This document shows, one piece after another, positions 1-8,172 of a stretch of DNA of 38,389 nucleotides. Positions within the stretch are counted from its first letter, which is position 1, and each line of letters starts with the position of its first letter. The notes under the pieces are model-generated. The model did no database searches. It saw only the letters and a program-made list of their open reading frames with translations, and was not told the DNA's origin. Both the position numbers and the translations under genes were made by a program. The stretch comes from Mariprofundaceae bacterium (GTDB taxonomy: Bacteria; Pseudomonadota; Zetaproteobacteria; Mariprofundales; Mariprofundaceae): the NCBI GenBank assembly GCA_026994965.1, contig JALWPO010000331.1:1-38389 (forward strand), written 5' to 3'.

Positions 1-193
1 TGCGCTGATTATGGGCGTGGATCGCCTGCTGGATATGATACGTACCGCTGTCAATGTTACAGGCGATGCCGCCATTACAACCATAGTTGCACGCAGTGAA
101 GACAATATTGATATGGATGTATTCAATGATCCTGATGCAGGGAGCATCCAAGAAATTCACCTCACTGAAATGCAACCTTCAAGAGCCCAATAA
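1..193 (+). CDS. Dicarboxylate/amino acid:cation symporter, C-terminal fragment
   Basis: The gene enters from the left edge of the window in frame (first whole codon at base 2) and ends with TAA at 191-193. The visible 63 residues contain the motif RLLDMIRTAVNVTGDA followed by a polar tail. This motif is typical of the last membrane segment of the DAACS family (GltP/DctA type), which takes up dicarboxylates or acidic amino acids with Na+ or H+ across the inner membrane. The transport core is outside the window, so the substrate cannot be told. The Crp/Fnr gene starts at the base directly after the stop codon, suggesting co-transcription. Confidence 0.8.
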   Translation, partial: ALIMGVDRLLDMIRTAVNVTGDAAITTIVARSEDNIDMDVFNDPDAGSIQEIHLTEMQPSRAQ

Positions 194-865
194 ATGGACA
201 TGGACTGGATAAAACATTTCCCTGAATTGACTAGCATTGATGATCAGGCATGGAAAAGCGTCTCTCATCAAGCCCAATATATGCAGGTCAAGCAAGGCAC
301 TGTTTTATTTCGTGATGGTGAACCCTGTAATGCTTATGTATTGGTGCTTTCAGGTTGTGTACGCGTTCAAAAAATGGATGCACAAGGGCATGAAATGGTG
401 CTATATCGTATTGAAGAAGGTCAGAATTGTATTTTAACCACCACTTGCATGCTTGGTAAACGTCCTTACCCCGCTGAAGGCATTGTAGAAACCGATGCGG
501 ATTTAATATTATTATCGCTCCAAGATTTCAATCATGCTTTGTCGCATTCCGATGGCTTTCGTCAATTTGTTATGGCATCCATTGGTGGGCGTGTTTGTGA
601 TTTAATGCTATTGCTTGAAGATGTGGCATTTGGACGCATGGATGCCCGCTTGGCAAATATGCTTATGAAACATGCCCACACGTCCAAATCATCTATCTTG
701 CATTATACGCATAGGCGTGTTGCCCTAGAGCTGGGTACTGCCCGCGAAGTGATTAGTCGATTACTCAAAGATTTTGAGCGCAAAGGGTTGGTTCAACTAA
801 GCCGTAACCAAATTGAAATTACCAATATAGAAAAATTACAACAACTTGCCACTACTGATAGATAA
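194..865 (+). CDS. Crp/Fnr family transcriptional regulator
   Basis: This 223-residue protein has an N-terminal cyclic-nucleotide-binding-like beta-barrel (about residues 10-120), a long dimerisation helix (about 120-150) and a C-terminal winged helix-turn-helix (about 168-215) with RRVALELGTAREVISRLLKDF as recognition region. The N-terminal cysteine cluster of true FNR is absent. Cysteines lie inside the barrel at residues 45, 55, 79 and 85; the last two form a C-x5-C pair (CILTTTC). I infer that this pair could be a redox or sulfur-sensing switch. The ATG directly abuts the stop of the symporter gene. Downstream lie a DUF2892 gene and a rhodanese gene, probable targets. Confidence 0.9.
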   Translation: MDMDWIKHFPELTSIDDQAWKSVSHQAQYMQVKQGTVLFRDGEPCNAYVLVLSGCVRVQKMDAQGHEMVLYRIEEGQNCILTTTCMLGKRPYPAEGIVETDADLILLSLQDFNHALSHSDGFRQFVMASIGGRVCDLMLLLEDVAFGRMDARLANMLMKHAHTSKSSILHYTHRRVALELGTAREVISRLLKDFERKGLVQLSRNQIEITNIEKLQQLATTDR

Positions 866-939
866 GTAACATTGTCACTGAAATAACTTTCACAACGGCA
901 TAGTCTTCGCTTACTTTATCAACAAAGGGGGAATGTAGA

Positions 940-1155
940 ATGAAAGCAAATGTAGGTGGAATCGATAGAATTTTGAGAGGTTTAATGGGTGTTGTGCTAT
1001 TGTCAGCGGGCTTTTTGGCAGGTCTTGCTTCACCTTGGAACTATGTTGCTATGGGTGTAGGCGCAGTCATGCTGGTCACAGCATTATTTCGTTTTTGCCC
1101 TCTATATCCTATTTTGGGTATCAGTAGCTGCAAAAAATGTGATAGTGAATCATAA
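940..1155 (+). CDS. DUF2892 family inner-membrane protein
   Basis: This 71-residue protein has a short N-terminal motif (NVGGIDRILRGLMGVVLL) followed by two hydrophobic segments and the ending CPLYPILGISSCKK, all characteristic of DUF2892. In several bacteria this domain is found next to or fused to rhodanese domains (as in YgaP). The two conserved cysteines near the end could carry sulfur, but this is inference. A strong ribosome site AAGGGGGAA lies about 8 bases before the ATG. It sits 74 bases after the Crp/Fnr gene, is followed by a clear terminator, and then by the rhodanese gene. Confidence 0.88.
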   Translation: MKANVGGIDRILRGLMGVVLLSAGFLAGLASPWNYVAMGVGAVMLVTALFRFCPLYPILGISSCKKCDSES

Positions 1156-1167
1156 CATATCAACTTC

Positions 1168-1197
1168 AAAGGGTGTCTAAACGGACACCCTTTTTCT
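1168..1197 (+). terminator. Rho-independent terminator after the DUF2892 gene
   Basis: A 7-bp perfect stem GGGTGTC (1171-1177) pairs with GACACCC (1184-1190) around a 6-base loop and is followed by TTTTT. It separates the Crp/Fnr-DUF2892 unit from the rhodanese gene, so the latter either has its own promoter or depends on read-through. Confidence 0.88.
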
Positions 1198-1219
1198 TTG
1201 AACAGATTTGGAGATGACG

Positions 1220-1618
1220 ATGTATAAAATATTAAGTCTTACACTAGCTCTACTTTTTACACCACTATGGATAAGCGCATGCAGTGCTCATGACGATGAC
1301 AATATCATCAGCACCACAGAAGCTTATCAAATTTGGTCACAACAAGATAAATCTTCCTTTGTCTTTCTGGATGTGCGCACCCCTGATGAATATCAGGATG
1401 GGCATATACCTGGCGCTATCAATATGCCCATTCAAACTTTATCTGAACATTTGAAAAATGTGCCGAAAAACAAACCACTCTATCTCTATTGTGAATCAGG
1501 CGTACGCGCCAGTAGAGCCGCTTCATTATTACGCAGTGCTGGCTTTAAAGAAGTCTATAATTACGAAGCCAGCATGCGTGGCTGGAGAAAAGCCCATTAT
1601 CCCATTGCTACTCACTAA
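1220..1618 (+). CDS. Rhodanese-domain lipoprotein
   Basis: This 132-residue protein starts with a signal peptide (MYKILSLTLALLF) ending in a lipobox, ISAC, so it is probably a lipid-anchored periplasmic protein. The single rhodanese domain (about residues 35-130) has the DVRTPDEYQDGHIPGAI signature and the active-site loop CESGVRAS, in which Cys accepts sulfane sulfur. An upstream in-frame TTG at 1208 and ATG at 1214 are rejected: GGAG at 1210-1213 is a ribosome site with 6-base spacing to the ATG at 1220. It probably moves sulfur from persulfide or thiosulfate. The adjacent Crp/Fnr regulator suggests sulfur- or redox-dependent control. Confidence 0.88.
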   Translation: MYKILSLTLALLFTPLWISACSAHDDDNIISTTEAYQIWSQQDKSSFVFLDVRTPDEYQDGHIPGAINMPIQTLSEHLKNVPKNKPLYLYCESGVRASRAASLLRSAGFKEVYNYEASMRGWRKAHYPIATH

Positions 1619-1720
1619 AGCTTCCTTAAAAAGTCATGGATTTCCGTTTTAATGTGAATACCGTAGGCTGAGATTACACTTTAGGATAAGGCATTTCTTA
1701 TGATGTATATTTTTTTCCTA

Positions 1721-1764
1721 GCCCCCTCATCCCAACCTTCTCCCCCCTAAGAGGGAGAAGGAGC
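1721..1764. repeat. Palindromic intergenic repeat (CCCTCACCCCAACCCTCTCCC family)
   Basis: A 9-bp perfect inverted repeat, CCTTCTCCC (1736-1744) and GGGAGAAGG (1753-1761), is preceded by CCCCCTCATCCCAA. A relative in the opposite orientation lies at 32571-32605 inside moaE. The rest of the gap 1619-1895 holds no convincing gene; a short hairpin (CTTTGG/CCAAAG, 1861-1879) lies near the end of the channel gene. Confidence 0.7.
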
Positions 1765-1895
1765 TTAGCAGATTTATGCTTCGTTTTTGGCTACACAAAA
1801 ATGAAAAAAAAAGCTTTCAGCGTAGTGCCCGCATACCCAATTCAGAGGCAGGCTTCTTATCTTTGGCTGTTCACCAAAGCACACATCCCATCCTT

Positions 1896-4739
1896 TTAAC
1901 TTTTCCCAATCACAATCAACTCCACAATACTATCACGATGCTGTAGCCATGATTGTCTGGATACAGGATTACCAAATGGATTAAGCACAATTTGAAACTG
2001 CCTTAAGCATGAAAAATCTTCTTCTCGCGGAAAGATTCTGCGAATTGTATCTTGGACAGGGTCAGACCAAATAAAACTATCCTTTAAGCGATATCCAATC
2101 CAAACATAACCTTGCGCGAGTAAACTTGCGAAAAGATTCTCTGCATTTTCAGGTAATACTTGCCCCACATGAAGCGCAAATAAATTCATATTATCACTTT
2201 CACCAACATCACCCATTAAATCATCAATACTATGCCTTAGCACACGCTGTAATTCATATGAACCTTCATTCTCTGATGCATACATATGAAAACTGGTATG
2301 TGCCAAATAGGTACCATAAAACTCATCAGGCACAGTAACATGAATCTCCCATGGAAAATCAAACCTCTCCAATTCTTGCTGCAACAAACGCGCTTGCTCT
2401 CGATCATCCATCACAGGGAAAATATCTGGATTACCATCTTGCTCATGAACAATCGTGACCAAATGCGAAAGTACTGTTGAAATGCCAGCATAGCCCTGTG
2501 CTTTAGCACGTAAAGGACGCGATAAAAGAATACGTTCTGCTTTTTGAACATACGGGCGTAAAAAATTCATATCTGTGAAATTCCAGCGTACAACTTCCGC
2601 TTGAATACGCTCAGAAGCGCCTGGGGTTTCTGCACACCGACGTTGTAGGTATGCCATCTGACTTTCCATCTCCTCCTGAGTTAAATCATCAATCAGCGTT
2701 ACATACACCATATCAAATTCATCTAATAAACGTTGGAGCAAGAGTGGTAAACTTCCTATCCAACCTGTAATCAGTAAATTCAATGATTTTCCATGTAATA
2801 ATGGCTTAATACCTGTGGTATCAAGATTATTCTTAGGCGCTTGCAATGCATGCAATTGTTTGATGGTGTAAAAGGTTTCAGCATGCAGAGCATTGGCGTT
2901 CATCGCTATACCAAGCAAGGATGGAACAACCATGGGTATATCCAATGCATCAAGGTCAGAGAGTGGATACACACTGCCTTTTTCATCCACCAATGCCACC
3001 AAAATAACGCCTCTAAGTAATAACCTTGATGCCAATGTGATAAGATTCATCTTTTGCGCTTGATCAGGTAACGATAATGTAAGTACCCCATCAGAGGATT
3101 CCAACACACCACCCCATTCAGCTACTTGTAATGATGATTCTTCGGTTCGCTCTGGAATCATCAAGCGCTCCATCACCTGATCAAAATCACGATATACCAG
3201 AATATTGCGAAATATATTAGCCCGCACATCGGCTTGGGAATGCACTACCGTTGGTTTATTATAAAAATCTTTGTTATCCCAACCAATTTGCAGCATATGA
3301 TGATGTGAATCCAAATGGGGATGCGCCATCCCTGGTGTTGCGTAATTAATATAAATATCTGGATTGACTTTACGAATCGCAATCAATGAAAATGTTGCCA
3401 ACGCGAGATTATCTGCACTGCTATGCCCATCAGGTATAGATACAATCGCTTGCCTTGCATGCTTTAAATTAACACGTTCCAAGGCTGACACCTCTTCCAA
3501 ATGTCCATACCGATAAGATACCCAAGAATGCTCAATAAGCTCTTTAGGCATTTCCTCTTGATTATGAAGAATCACCAGTTTCAGTTTGGAAAAACTTCTT
3601 TCAGATATAGTTTTTAATTGTGATAAAATAAATGGTGCTACTGATGACCAACCCAACATGACCATATGATTAGTGATATTCAAACGCTCATTACGCAATT
3701 TTGCCATCAATCCAGATACAATACTGGCACCAATACCAATAAAAAATGCAAAAATAAATACGCCTGTGATAACAGCAACAACAGAGAAAATAGCGATTTC
3801 TGTATTTTCTGGATAAAAGATAGAGTTGCCAGGATCTGTGAATAAGCGAAATGAAAACCAAATCGGCGCCAACATACCTTTATCTGCTGCATCAATACCA
3901 CCATTCTGGTCATAATCAAAGGAGCCCATAGTGTAATGTCCAAACACTCCACCACCAATGGATAATACTGCTAACAGTAATACAATCAGGTTAATTTCTT
4001 GCATAAACTGACCTTCTCGCATCACTTCTTTTAAGTTACGAATAATCACCATCCAAGGTCTGAGTAGGCGAATCAATCGTAACATACGCAATGCGCCGCC
4101 ATATGGAATCACAGCAAAGGCAGGAACCATCACAATGGTAGCAATCAAATCAATGCCCCAAAATATCCATTCAGATATTTTATCTTTTTTACTTTCAAAT
4201 TGAATATTTCGCATAATCAAAAAGCGAATCGCCAATTCCACACTGAAGAAAATAATCGCAATCCACATCAATGTATCTTGCGCAAAGAAGGAAAGTAAAA
4301 TAATCAATGATATAAGCATGCCATAGGTGGGTGAATACATGGCACTTTGCAAATCTATATAACGGAACATGCGCAAGGTACGCAATAAATATACAGCTCG
4401 AATCAAGCGTGCTGCAGCCAAATTTTCGCCATCCAGTGGAATATTAAAAATAGTAATCAATAATGATGCAATACCAATCATATCAAGCACTAAAAACAAA
4501 GCGTCAATTTTTTGATTTAATGATGAGCGATAAGGATTGGTTCGCCGCTTATTGAGCATAATCGCAAGTCGTAACCCCAGTTCCATACAAAAGAATAAAA
4601 ACAATGCTGCTGCCAAAATACGATTATGCGTAAAGGATAAAGCAATCAAGCCCATCATCATAAAGCCAAACCGTGGATGCATCAGCACCCATTCCATATG
4701 ATGATAAAACAATGCGCGATCACTAAAAACAGATTTCAT
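1896..4739 (-). CDS. Large ion channel: tandem voltage-sensor-like domains, one pore, RCK/CASTOR-POLLUX-like tail
   Basis: This 947-residue protein is predicted in the inner membrane. I read ten hydrophobic segments: block one at about 24-127 with an S4-like helix (R111, R114, R120, R123, R126, mostly every third residue); block two at about 138-235 with another (R218, R221, R224, R227); then S5 (about 247-270), a pore loop (WFSFRLFTDPGN, about 294-305) and S6 (about 313-343). The pore lacks the TVGYG potassium filter; the xDPGN form resembles bacterial relatives of plant CASTOR/POLLUX channels. An EF-hand-like loop lies at 275-286, between S5 and the pore. The cytoplasmic half has two Rossmann-like RCK units, starting near HMVMLGWSSVAP (358) and LNLLITGWIGSLP (about 655). 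The ion is unknown. It is probably monocistronic, downstream of oxyR. Confidence 0.8.
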   Translation of the reverse strand: MKSVFSDRALFYHHMEWVLMHPRFGFMMMGLIALSFTHNRILAAALFLFFCMELGLRLAIMLNKRRTNPYRSSLNQKIDALFLVLDMIGIASLLITIFNIPLDGENLAAARLIRAVYLLRTLRMFRYIDLQSAMYSPTYGMLISLIILLSFFAQDTLMWIAIIFFSVELAIRFLIMRNIQFESKKDKISEWIFWGIDLIATIVMVPAFAVIPYGGALRMLRLIRLLRPWMVIIRNLKEVMREGQFMQEINLIVLLLAVLSIGGGVFGHYTMGSFDYDQNGGIDAADKGMLAPIWFSFRLFTDPGNSIFYPENTEIAIFSVVAVITGVFIFAFFIGIGASIVSGLMAKLRNERLNITNHMVMLGWSSVAPFILSQLKTISERSFSKLKLVILHNQEEMPKELIEHSWVSYRYGHLEEVSALERVNLKHARQAIVSIPDGHSSADNLALATFSLIAIRKVNPDIYINYATPGMAHPHLDSHHHMLQIGWDNKDFYNKPTVVHSQADVRANIFRNILVYRDFDQVMERLMIPERTEESSLQVAEWGGVLESSDGVLTLSLPDQAQKMNLITLASRLLLRGVILVALVDEKGSVYPLSDLDALDIPMVVPSLLGIAMNANALHAETFYTIKQLHALQAPKNNLDTTGIKPLLHGKSLNLLITGWIGSLPLLLQRLLDEFDMVYVTLIDDLTQEEMESQMAYLQRRCAETPGASERIQAEVVRWNFTDMNFLRPYVQKAERILLSRPLRAKAQGYAGISTVLSHLVTIVHEQDGNPDIFPVMDDREQARLLQQELERFDFPWEIHVTVPDEFYGTYLAHTSFHMYASENEGSYELQRVLRHSIDDLMGDVGESDNMNLFALHVGQVLPENAENLFASLLAQGYVWIGYRLKDSFIWSDPVQDTIRRIFPREEDFSCLRQFQIVLNPFGNPVSRQSWLQHRDSIVELIVIGKS

Positions 4740-4865
4740 ACAAGCCCCAATATCCCATAAATTATCTTTATGGGGTTTGTAGCAGGATTAATGCCATATC
4801 AATTGAGCAAGTAAGGGTATTTCTTAGTAATACGGATTGCAGAATAAAGCATTGAAAAATAAAGG

Positions 4866-5771
4866 TTAACTGTGCTCGGTTGTTTTGATAAGTATATCAC
4901 CTAACAAACGAAACTCATCAGCACGTGCAGAGCCTTTGCGCCAAGCAAGCCCAATTTGACGGTGCATATGTTGGGGAAGTTTTAGAAGTGATATATTGGA
5001 ATCTTTTACCATCAAGGAATTTTTTGCCATTTCAGGAATAAAAGTGACGCCCAAATCACTAGCTACCATTTGTAATAACGTCTGCAGGCTGGTGGCAGCA
5101 AAGCGACTGATTTGCTCTAAAGAGCGCAACTGACATGCCTCTAAAGCATGATCCCGCAAGCAATGCCCATCATCCAGCAGCAGAAGACTTTCTTTAGGCA
5201 GATTTTGAATATCAAATGCATTCACATCACCTTGAAACCATTTGGAATGATGATGATATGCCAATAAAAATGCATCCTCAAAGAGTGTGATGCTTTCCAC
5301 ACCCTTTAAATCAAAAGGCAAAGCAACCAAAATAACATCCAGCCTTCCCGCTAAAAGCTGCTCATGCACAACATGGGTTTTATCCTCACGCAAATAAAGC
5401 TGTAAATTGGGGTGCTCCCGTAGCAATTTAGGCATAAATTCAGGCAATACAAAAGGCGCAATACTGGGAATCACCCCCAAAGTGATTTTGCCACTCAACG
5501 GCTCTTGGCTACCTGAAGCTAATTGCATCAAGCTATCCAATTCAGATGTACAAAGCCTAGCTTGGCGCACAATAGATAATCCAATATCTGTGAACACCAC
5601 TTGTTTATTGGTTCTATCCACCAATTGTACGCGTAGTTTATTTTCCAGCTCTTTAATAGCTGTGCTGAATGCCGATTGTGAGATATGACAGGCTTTGGCA
5701 GCTTGCCCAAAATGTTTATATTCATCCAACATAATAAGGCATTGTAATTGTTTTATGGTAGGGTATAGCAT
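4866..5771 (-). CDS. oxyR: LysR-type hydrogen peroxide sensor OxyR
   Basis: This 301-residue LysR regulator has an N-terminal winged helix (HFGQAAKACHISQSAFSTAI) and a C-terminal effector domain. The motif DDGHCLRDHALEAC places Cys204 and Cys213 nine residues apart, the same spacing as the redox pair Cys199/Cys208 of E. coli OxyR, so this is a peroxide sensor and not a generic LysR. The frame is open to 5816, but family alignment begins at MLYPTIKQLQCL, so I use the ATG at 5771. It is transcribed divergently from the cytochrome c peroxidase gene, across a gap of about 160 bases that should carry its operator. Confidence 0.92.
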   Translation of the reverse strand: MLYPTIKQLQCLIMLDEYKHFGQAAKACHISQSAFSTAIKELENKLRVQLVDRTNKQVVFTDIGLSIVRQARLCTSELDSLMQLASGSQEPLSGKITLGVIPSIAPFVLPEFMPKLLREHPNLQLYLREDKTHVVHEQLLAGRLDVILVALPFDLKGVESITLFEDAFLLAYHHHSKWFQGDVNAFDIQNLPKESLLLLDDGHCLRDHALEACQLRSLEQISRFAATSLQTLLQMVASDLGVTFIPEMAKNSLMVKDSNISLLKLPQHMHRQIGLAWRKGSARADEFRLLGDILIKTTEHS

Positions 5772-5934
5772 CCAACATACCCTAAACTTATCATCTATAA
5801 AATCAATTATTACCATCTAAACAATCAATTTTATATTCTATCATACTCAAACTATACTTCGCCACATTCAAGCCATGTATACCAAGTGGATTGCATGCTT
5901 GATATACAAATCATTAACCTAAAAGGAGCTTATG

Positions 5935-6915
5935 ATGAAGAAAATAATCGGGCTAATATGTTTGTCTTTCCTAGGAATACATACAACTCATGCAGCCAAT
6001 ATTCCAGAAGGTATGGGTGTGCTTCCAACGCAAGTGCCTGTACCAGCAGACAATCCCATGAGCACAGAAAAAGTCGAATTGGGTAAAAAACTATATTTTG
6101 AAACCGCTATTTCCAAAAGTGGACATTTTTCTTGTAATTCATGCCACAATCTAGCGACTTGGGGCGTAGATAATCAGCCATTCTCGATTGGACACAAATG
6201 GCAACGTGGTGGTCGCAATGCACCCACTGTATTAAACTCTGGGTTTTGGAGTAAACAATTCTGGGATGGTCGTGCGCCATTGCTGGAAGATCAAGCCAAA
6301 GGTCCGCCATTAAACCCAGTTGAAATGGCATCCGATAGTGAAGCGGCTGTGATCGAACGTCTCAAAGATGCAGGCTATACACCTTTGTTTGATAAAGTTT
6401 TTGGTCCACATTCATTAAATTATGATAATATGGCAAAAGCCATTGCAGCATTTGAGCGAACATTGAATACACCCAATGCACCTTTTGATAAATTTGTACA
6501 AGGCAAGGGCGATATTTCTAAGGCTGCCAAACGCGGTATGCATAAAGTGGCTGAAATTGGCTGTACCTCTTGTCATTCAGGGCCTTTATTTACCTCAAAT
6601 GAATTTGTGAATTTCCAGTATGGTCAAGATACAGGTCTAAAATCGGTAACAGGTAAAGATGAAGATGATCATGTGTTTCGCGTTCAATCTTGGCGCAATG
6701 TGGCAATGACCGCGCCCTATTTCCATGATGGCTCTGCCAAAACATTGGAAGAAGCCGTGAAAATCATGGCAAAAGTACAATTGGATACCGAACTATCAAA
6801 ACAAGATGTGTCCGATATTGTTGCATTCTTGAATACATTAACAGGTGAAGCACCTAAAATCACTTTACCTATACTCCCCCGCCCTACAGGCAAAGCCTTG
6901 GATTGGGCTGAATAA
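5935..6915 (+). CDS. Di-haem cytochrome c peroxidase (CcpA/MauG family)
   Basis: This periplasmic enzyme of about 326 residues reduces H2O2 to water with electrons from small c-type cytochromes. It has a Sec signal peptide (KKIIGLICLSFLGIHTTHAA), a first haem site CNSCH (about residue 68), a second haem site CTSCH (about 211), and the conserved segments GRNAPTVLNS and TAPYFHDGS of the family. The ribosome site GGAG at 5925-5928 is 6 bases from the ATG at 5935 and only 3 from the ATG at 5932, so I prefer 5935. Divergent oxyR next door implies peroxide induction. A strong terminator follows. Confidence 0.92.
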   Translation: MKKIIGLICLSFLGIHTTHAANIPEGMGVLPTQVPVPADNPMSTEKVELGKKLYFETAISKSGHFSCNSCHNLATWGVDNQPFSIGHKWQRGGRNAPTVLNSGFWSKQFWDGRAPLLEDQAKGPPLNPVEMASDSEAAVIERLKDAGYTPLFDKVFGPHSLNYDNMAKAIAAFERTLNTPNAPFDKFVQGKGDISKAAKRGMHKVAEIGCTSCHSGPLFTSNEFVNFQYGQDTGLKSVTGKDEDDHVFRVQSWRNVAMTAPYFHDGSAKTLEEAVKIMAKVQLDTELSKQDVSDIVAFLNTLTGEAPKITLPILPRPTGKALDWAE

Positions 6916-6937
6916 GCAATGTAACAGTAAAAAAATA

Positions 6938-6976
6938 AACACCGTGGTAAGGATAGGCTTATCACGGTGTTTTATT
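6938..6976. terminator. Bidirectional terminator between the peroxidase and HIT genes
   Basis: A 12-bp stem (6940-6951 with 6958-6969, one G-T wobble, 6-base loop) is flanked by an A-rich run on the left and TTTTATTT on the right. It can therefore stop transcription from both convergent genes. Confidence 0.85.
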
Positions 6977-6981
6977 TACCA

Positions 6982-7383
6982 TCACAAACCCAATGCACCA
7001 CGTAAAAGCATAACACGCTCTTCCAATTCTACTGGATGATAATCCTTACTCGGAGCAAAGCCCCACACGGGTGCTGGCCACGCTATATCTTGTTTATAGC
7101 GAACCACATGATGAATATGTAATTGCGGCACCATATTTCCCAGTGCCGCAACATTGATTTTATCTGCATGGAAGCATGCAACAAGTGCGCGCGAAACCTG
7201 TGAGGATTCACGCATCAGCTGCTGCTGATCCACCTCACTTAATTGGTAAATCTCAGAAATATTTTCACGTTGTGGCACAAGAATAAGCCAAGGATAATTA
7301 GCATCTTTCATTAACAATACCGCACATAAATCCAATTGCCCCAACACCACGCAGTCTTTCTTCAATTGCACATGTAAAATCAT
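6982..7383 (-). CDS. HIT family nucleotide hydrolase/transferase
   Basis: This 133-residue protein has the histidine-triad region QLHIHHVVR near residue 95-103. The first triad position is Gln, a common variant; the middle His (nucleophile in the family) and the third His are kept. HIT proteins cleave or transfer nucleotidyl groups, but the substrate here cannot be read from sequence. The open frame extends to a TTG at 7395; I choose the ATG at 7383 because it overlaps the TGA of the upstream nucleotidyltransferase gene as ATGA, a sign of translational coupling. The motif AWPAPVWG is shared with a distinct bacterial HIT subgroup. Confidence 0.87.
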   Translation of the reverse strand: MILHVQLKKDCVVLGQLDLCAVLLMKDANYPWLILVPQRENISEIYQLSEVDQQQLMRESSQVSRALVACFHADKINVAALGNMVPQLHIHHVVRYKQDIAWPAPVWGFAPSKDYHPVELEERVMLLRGALGL

Positions 7384-8060
7384 GAGCTTACCCAATCACG
7401 ATTGGCACGTATCACATCTTTGGGGCGACCAATATCAAACCATTGTCCGCGATGCCGCCATGCCTTACACTTATCCTTCTTGATTAATGCATGCATTACT
7501 TGCAGCAATGAAAATGGTGTGCCACAAGCATAAGATTGAAACACCTCTTCATCCCAAACCGACACACCAGCAAAGGTATACATAGGCTCACCTTGCAAGC
7601 GAATAAAGCCATGCTCAATAGCAAAGTCACCTTGTGGGTGATGCCTAGGATTATCTACCAAAGCCAAAGCACAACCTTGATACGGGCACAAATCCGCTAA
7701 AGTGTGCACATCCACATCTGCAATCACATCCGCATTATGAACGACAAATCCCCCTTCGCCTGGTAGATATTGCAGTGCGGTACGCACTCCACCTCCTGAA
7801 TCCAATAGTATCTCTTCATGACTAAACCATAGATTTACGCCCCAACGTTCTCCATTACCCAAAAATGTCTGCAATATTTCGGCATGGTGATGGGTATTGA
7901 TAACGATTTGATGAATACCCTGTTTTGCCAATTGCCGAATCACATGCACAATCGCTGCCTCACCCTGAATATTCATCAACGCCTTAGGCTTATGGCGTGT
8001 CATCCACTTTAAACGTGTGCCTAATCCTGCTGCTAAAATCACTGCGCGTTCCACCTGCAT
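7380..8060 (-). CDS. MurU-like sugar-1-phosphate nucleotidyltransferase
   Basis: This 226-residue Rossmann-fold nucleotidyltransferase begins with the nucleotide-binding signature ILAAGLGTRLKWMTRHKPKA. Segments such as DSGGGVRTAL, VDNPRHHPQGDF, FAGVSV and RGQWFDIGRPKDV resemble MurU, which makes UDP-MurNAc from MurNAc-1-phosphate in the cell-wall recycling route of Pseudomonas. In that route MurU pairs with the kinase AmgK; no kinase gene is adjacent here, so the function is an inference and another sugar phosphate is possible. It is first in a two-gene unit with the HIT gene and divergent from maeB. Confidence 0.82.
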   Translation of the reverse strand: MQVERAVILAAGLGTRLKWMTRHKPKALMNIQGEAAIVHVIRQLAKQGIHQIVINTHHHAEILQTFLGNGERWGVNLWFSHEEILLDSGGGVRTALQYLPGEGGFVVHNADVIADVDVHTLADLCPYQGCALALVDNPRHHPQGDFAIEHGFIRLQGEPMYTFAGVSVWDEEVFQSYACGTPFSLLQVMHALIKKDKCKAWRHRGQWFDIGRPKDVIRANRDWVSS

Positions 8061-8172
8061 CTAGCACCCTCTCAATATAGAATCTAAACTCACACATCAA
8101 CATCATGGTATCCAAACTTCATTTAAATATGTATCATGTTAATGTGCGACTAGTCCATCATAAGGGGTAAGT

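Noticed and set aside
866-939. Crp/Fnr-type operator in TTGTCACTGAAATAACTTTC upstream of the DUF2892 gene
   Set aside because: The two halves share only four matching bases, too weak to call a binding site.
4754-4774. Perfect 8-bp hairpin (CCCATAAA/TTTATGGG) just upstream of the channel gene
   Set aside because: No T run follows on either strand, so it is not a standard terminator. It could be a leader structure, but nothing supports a regulatory role.
5772-5934. OxyR operator or LysR box in the divergent oxyR/peroxidase gap
   Set aside because: CTAT half-sites at 5838 and 5852 have the wrong spacing for the classical ATAG-N7-CTAT array, so no site is claimed.
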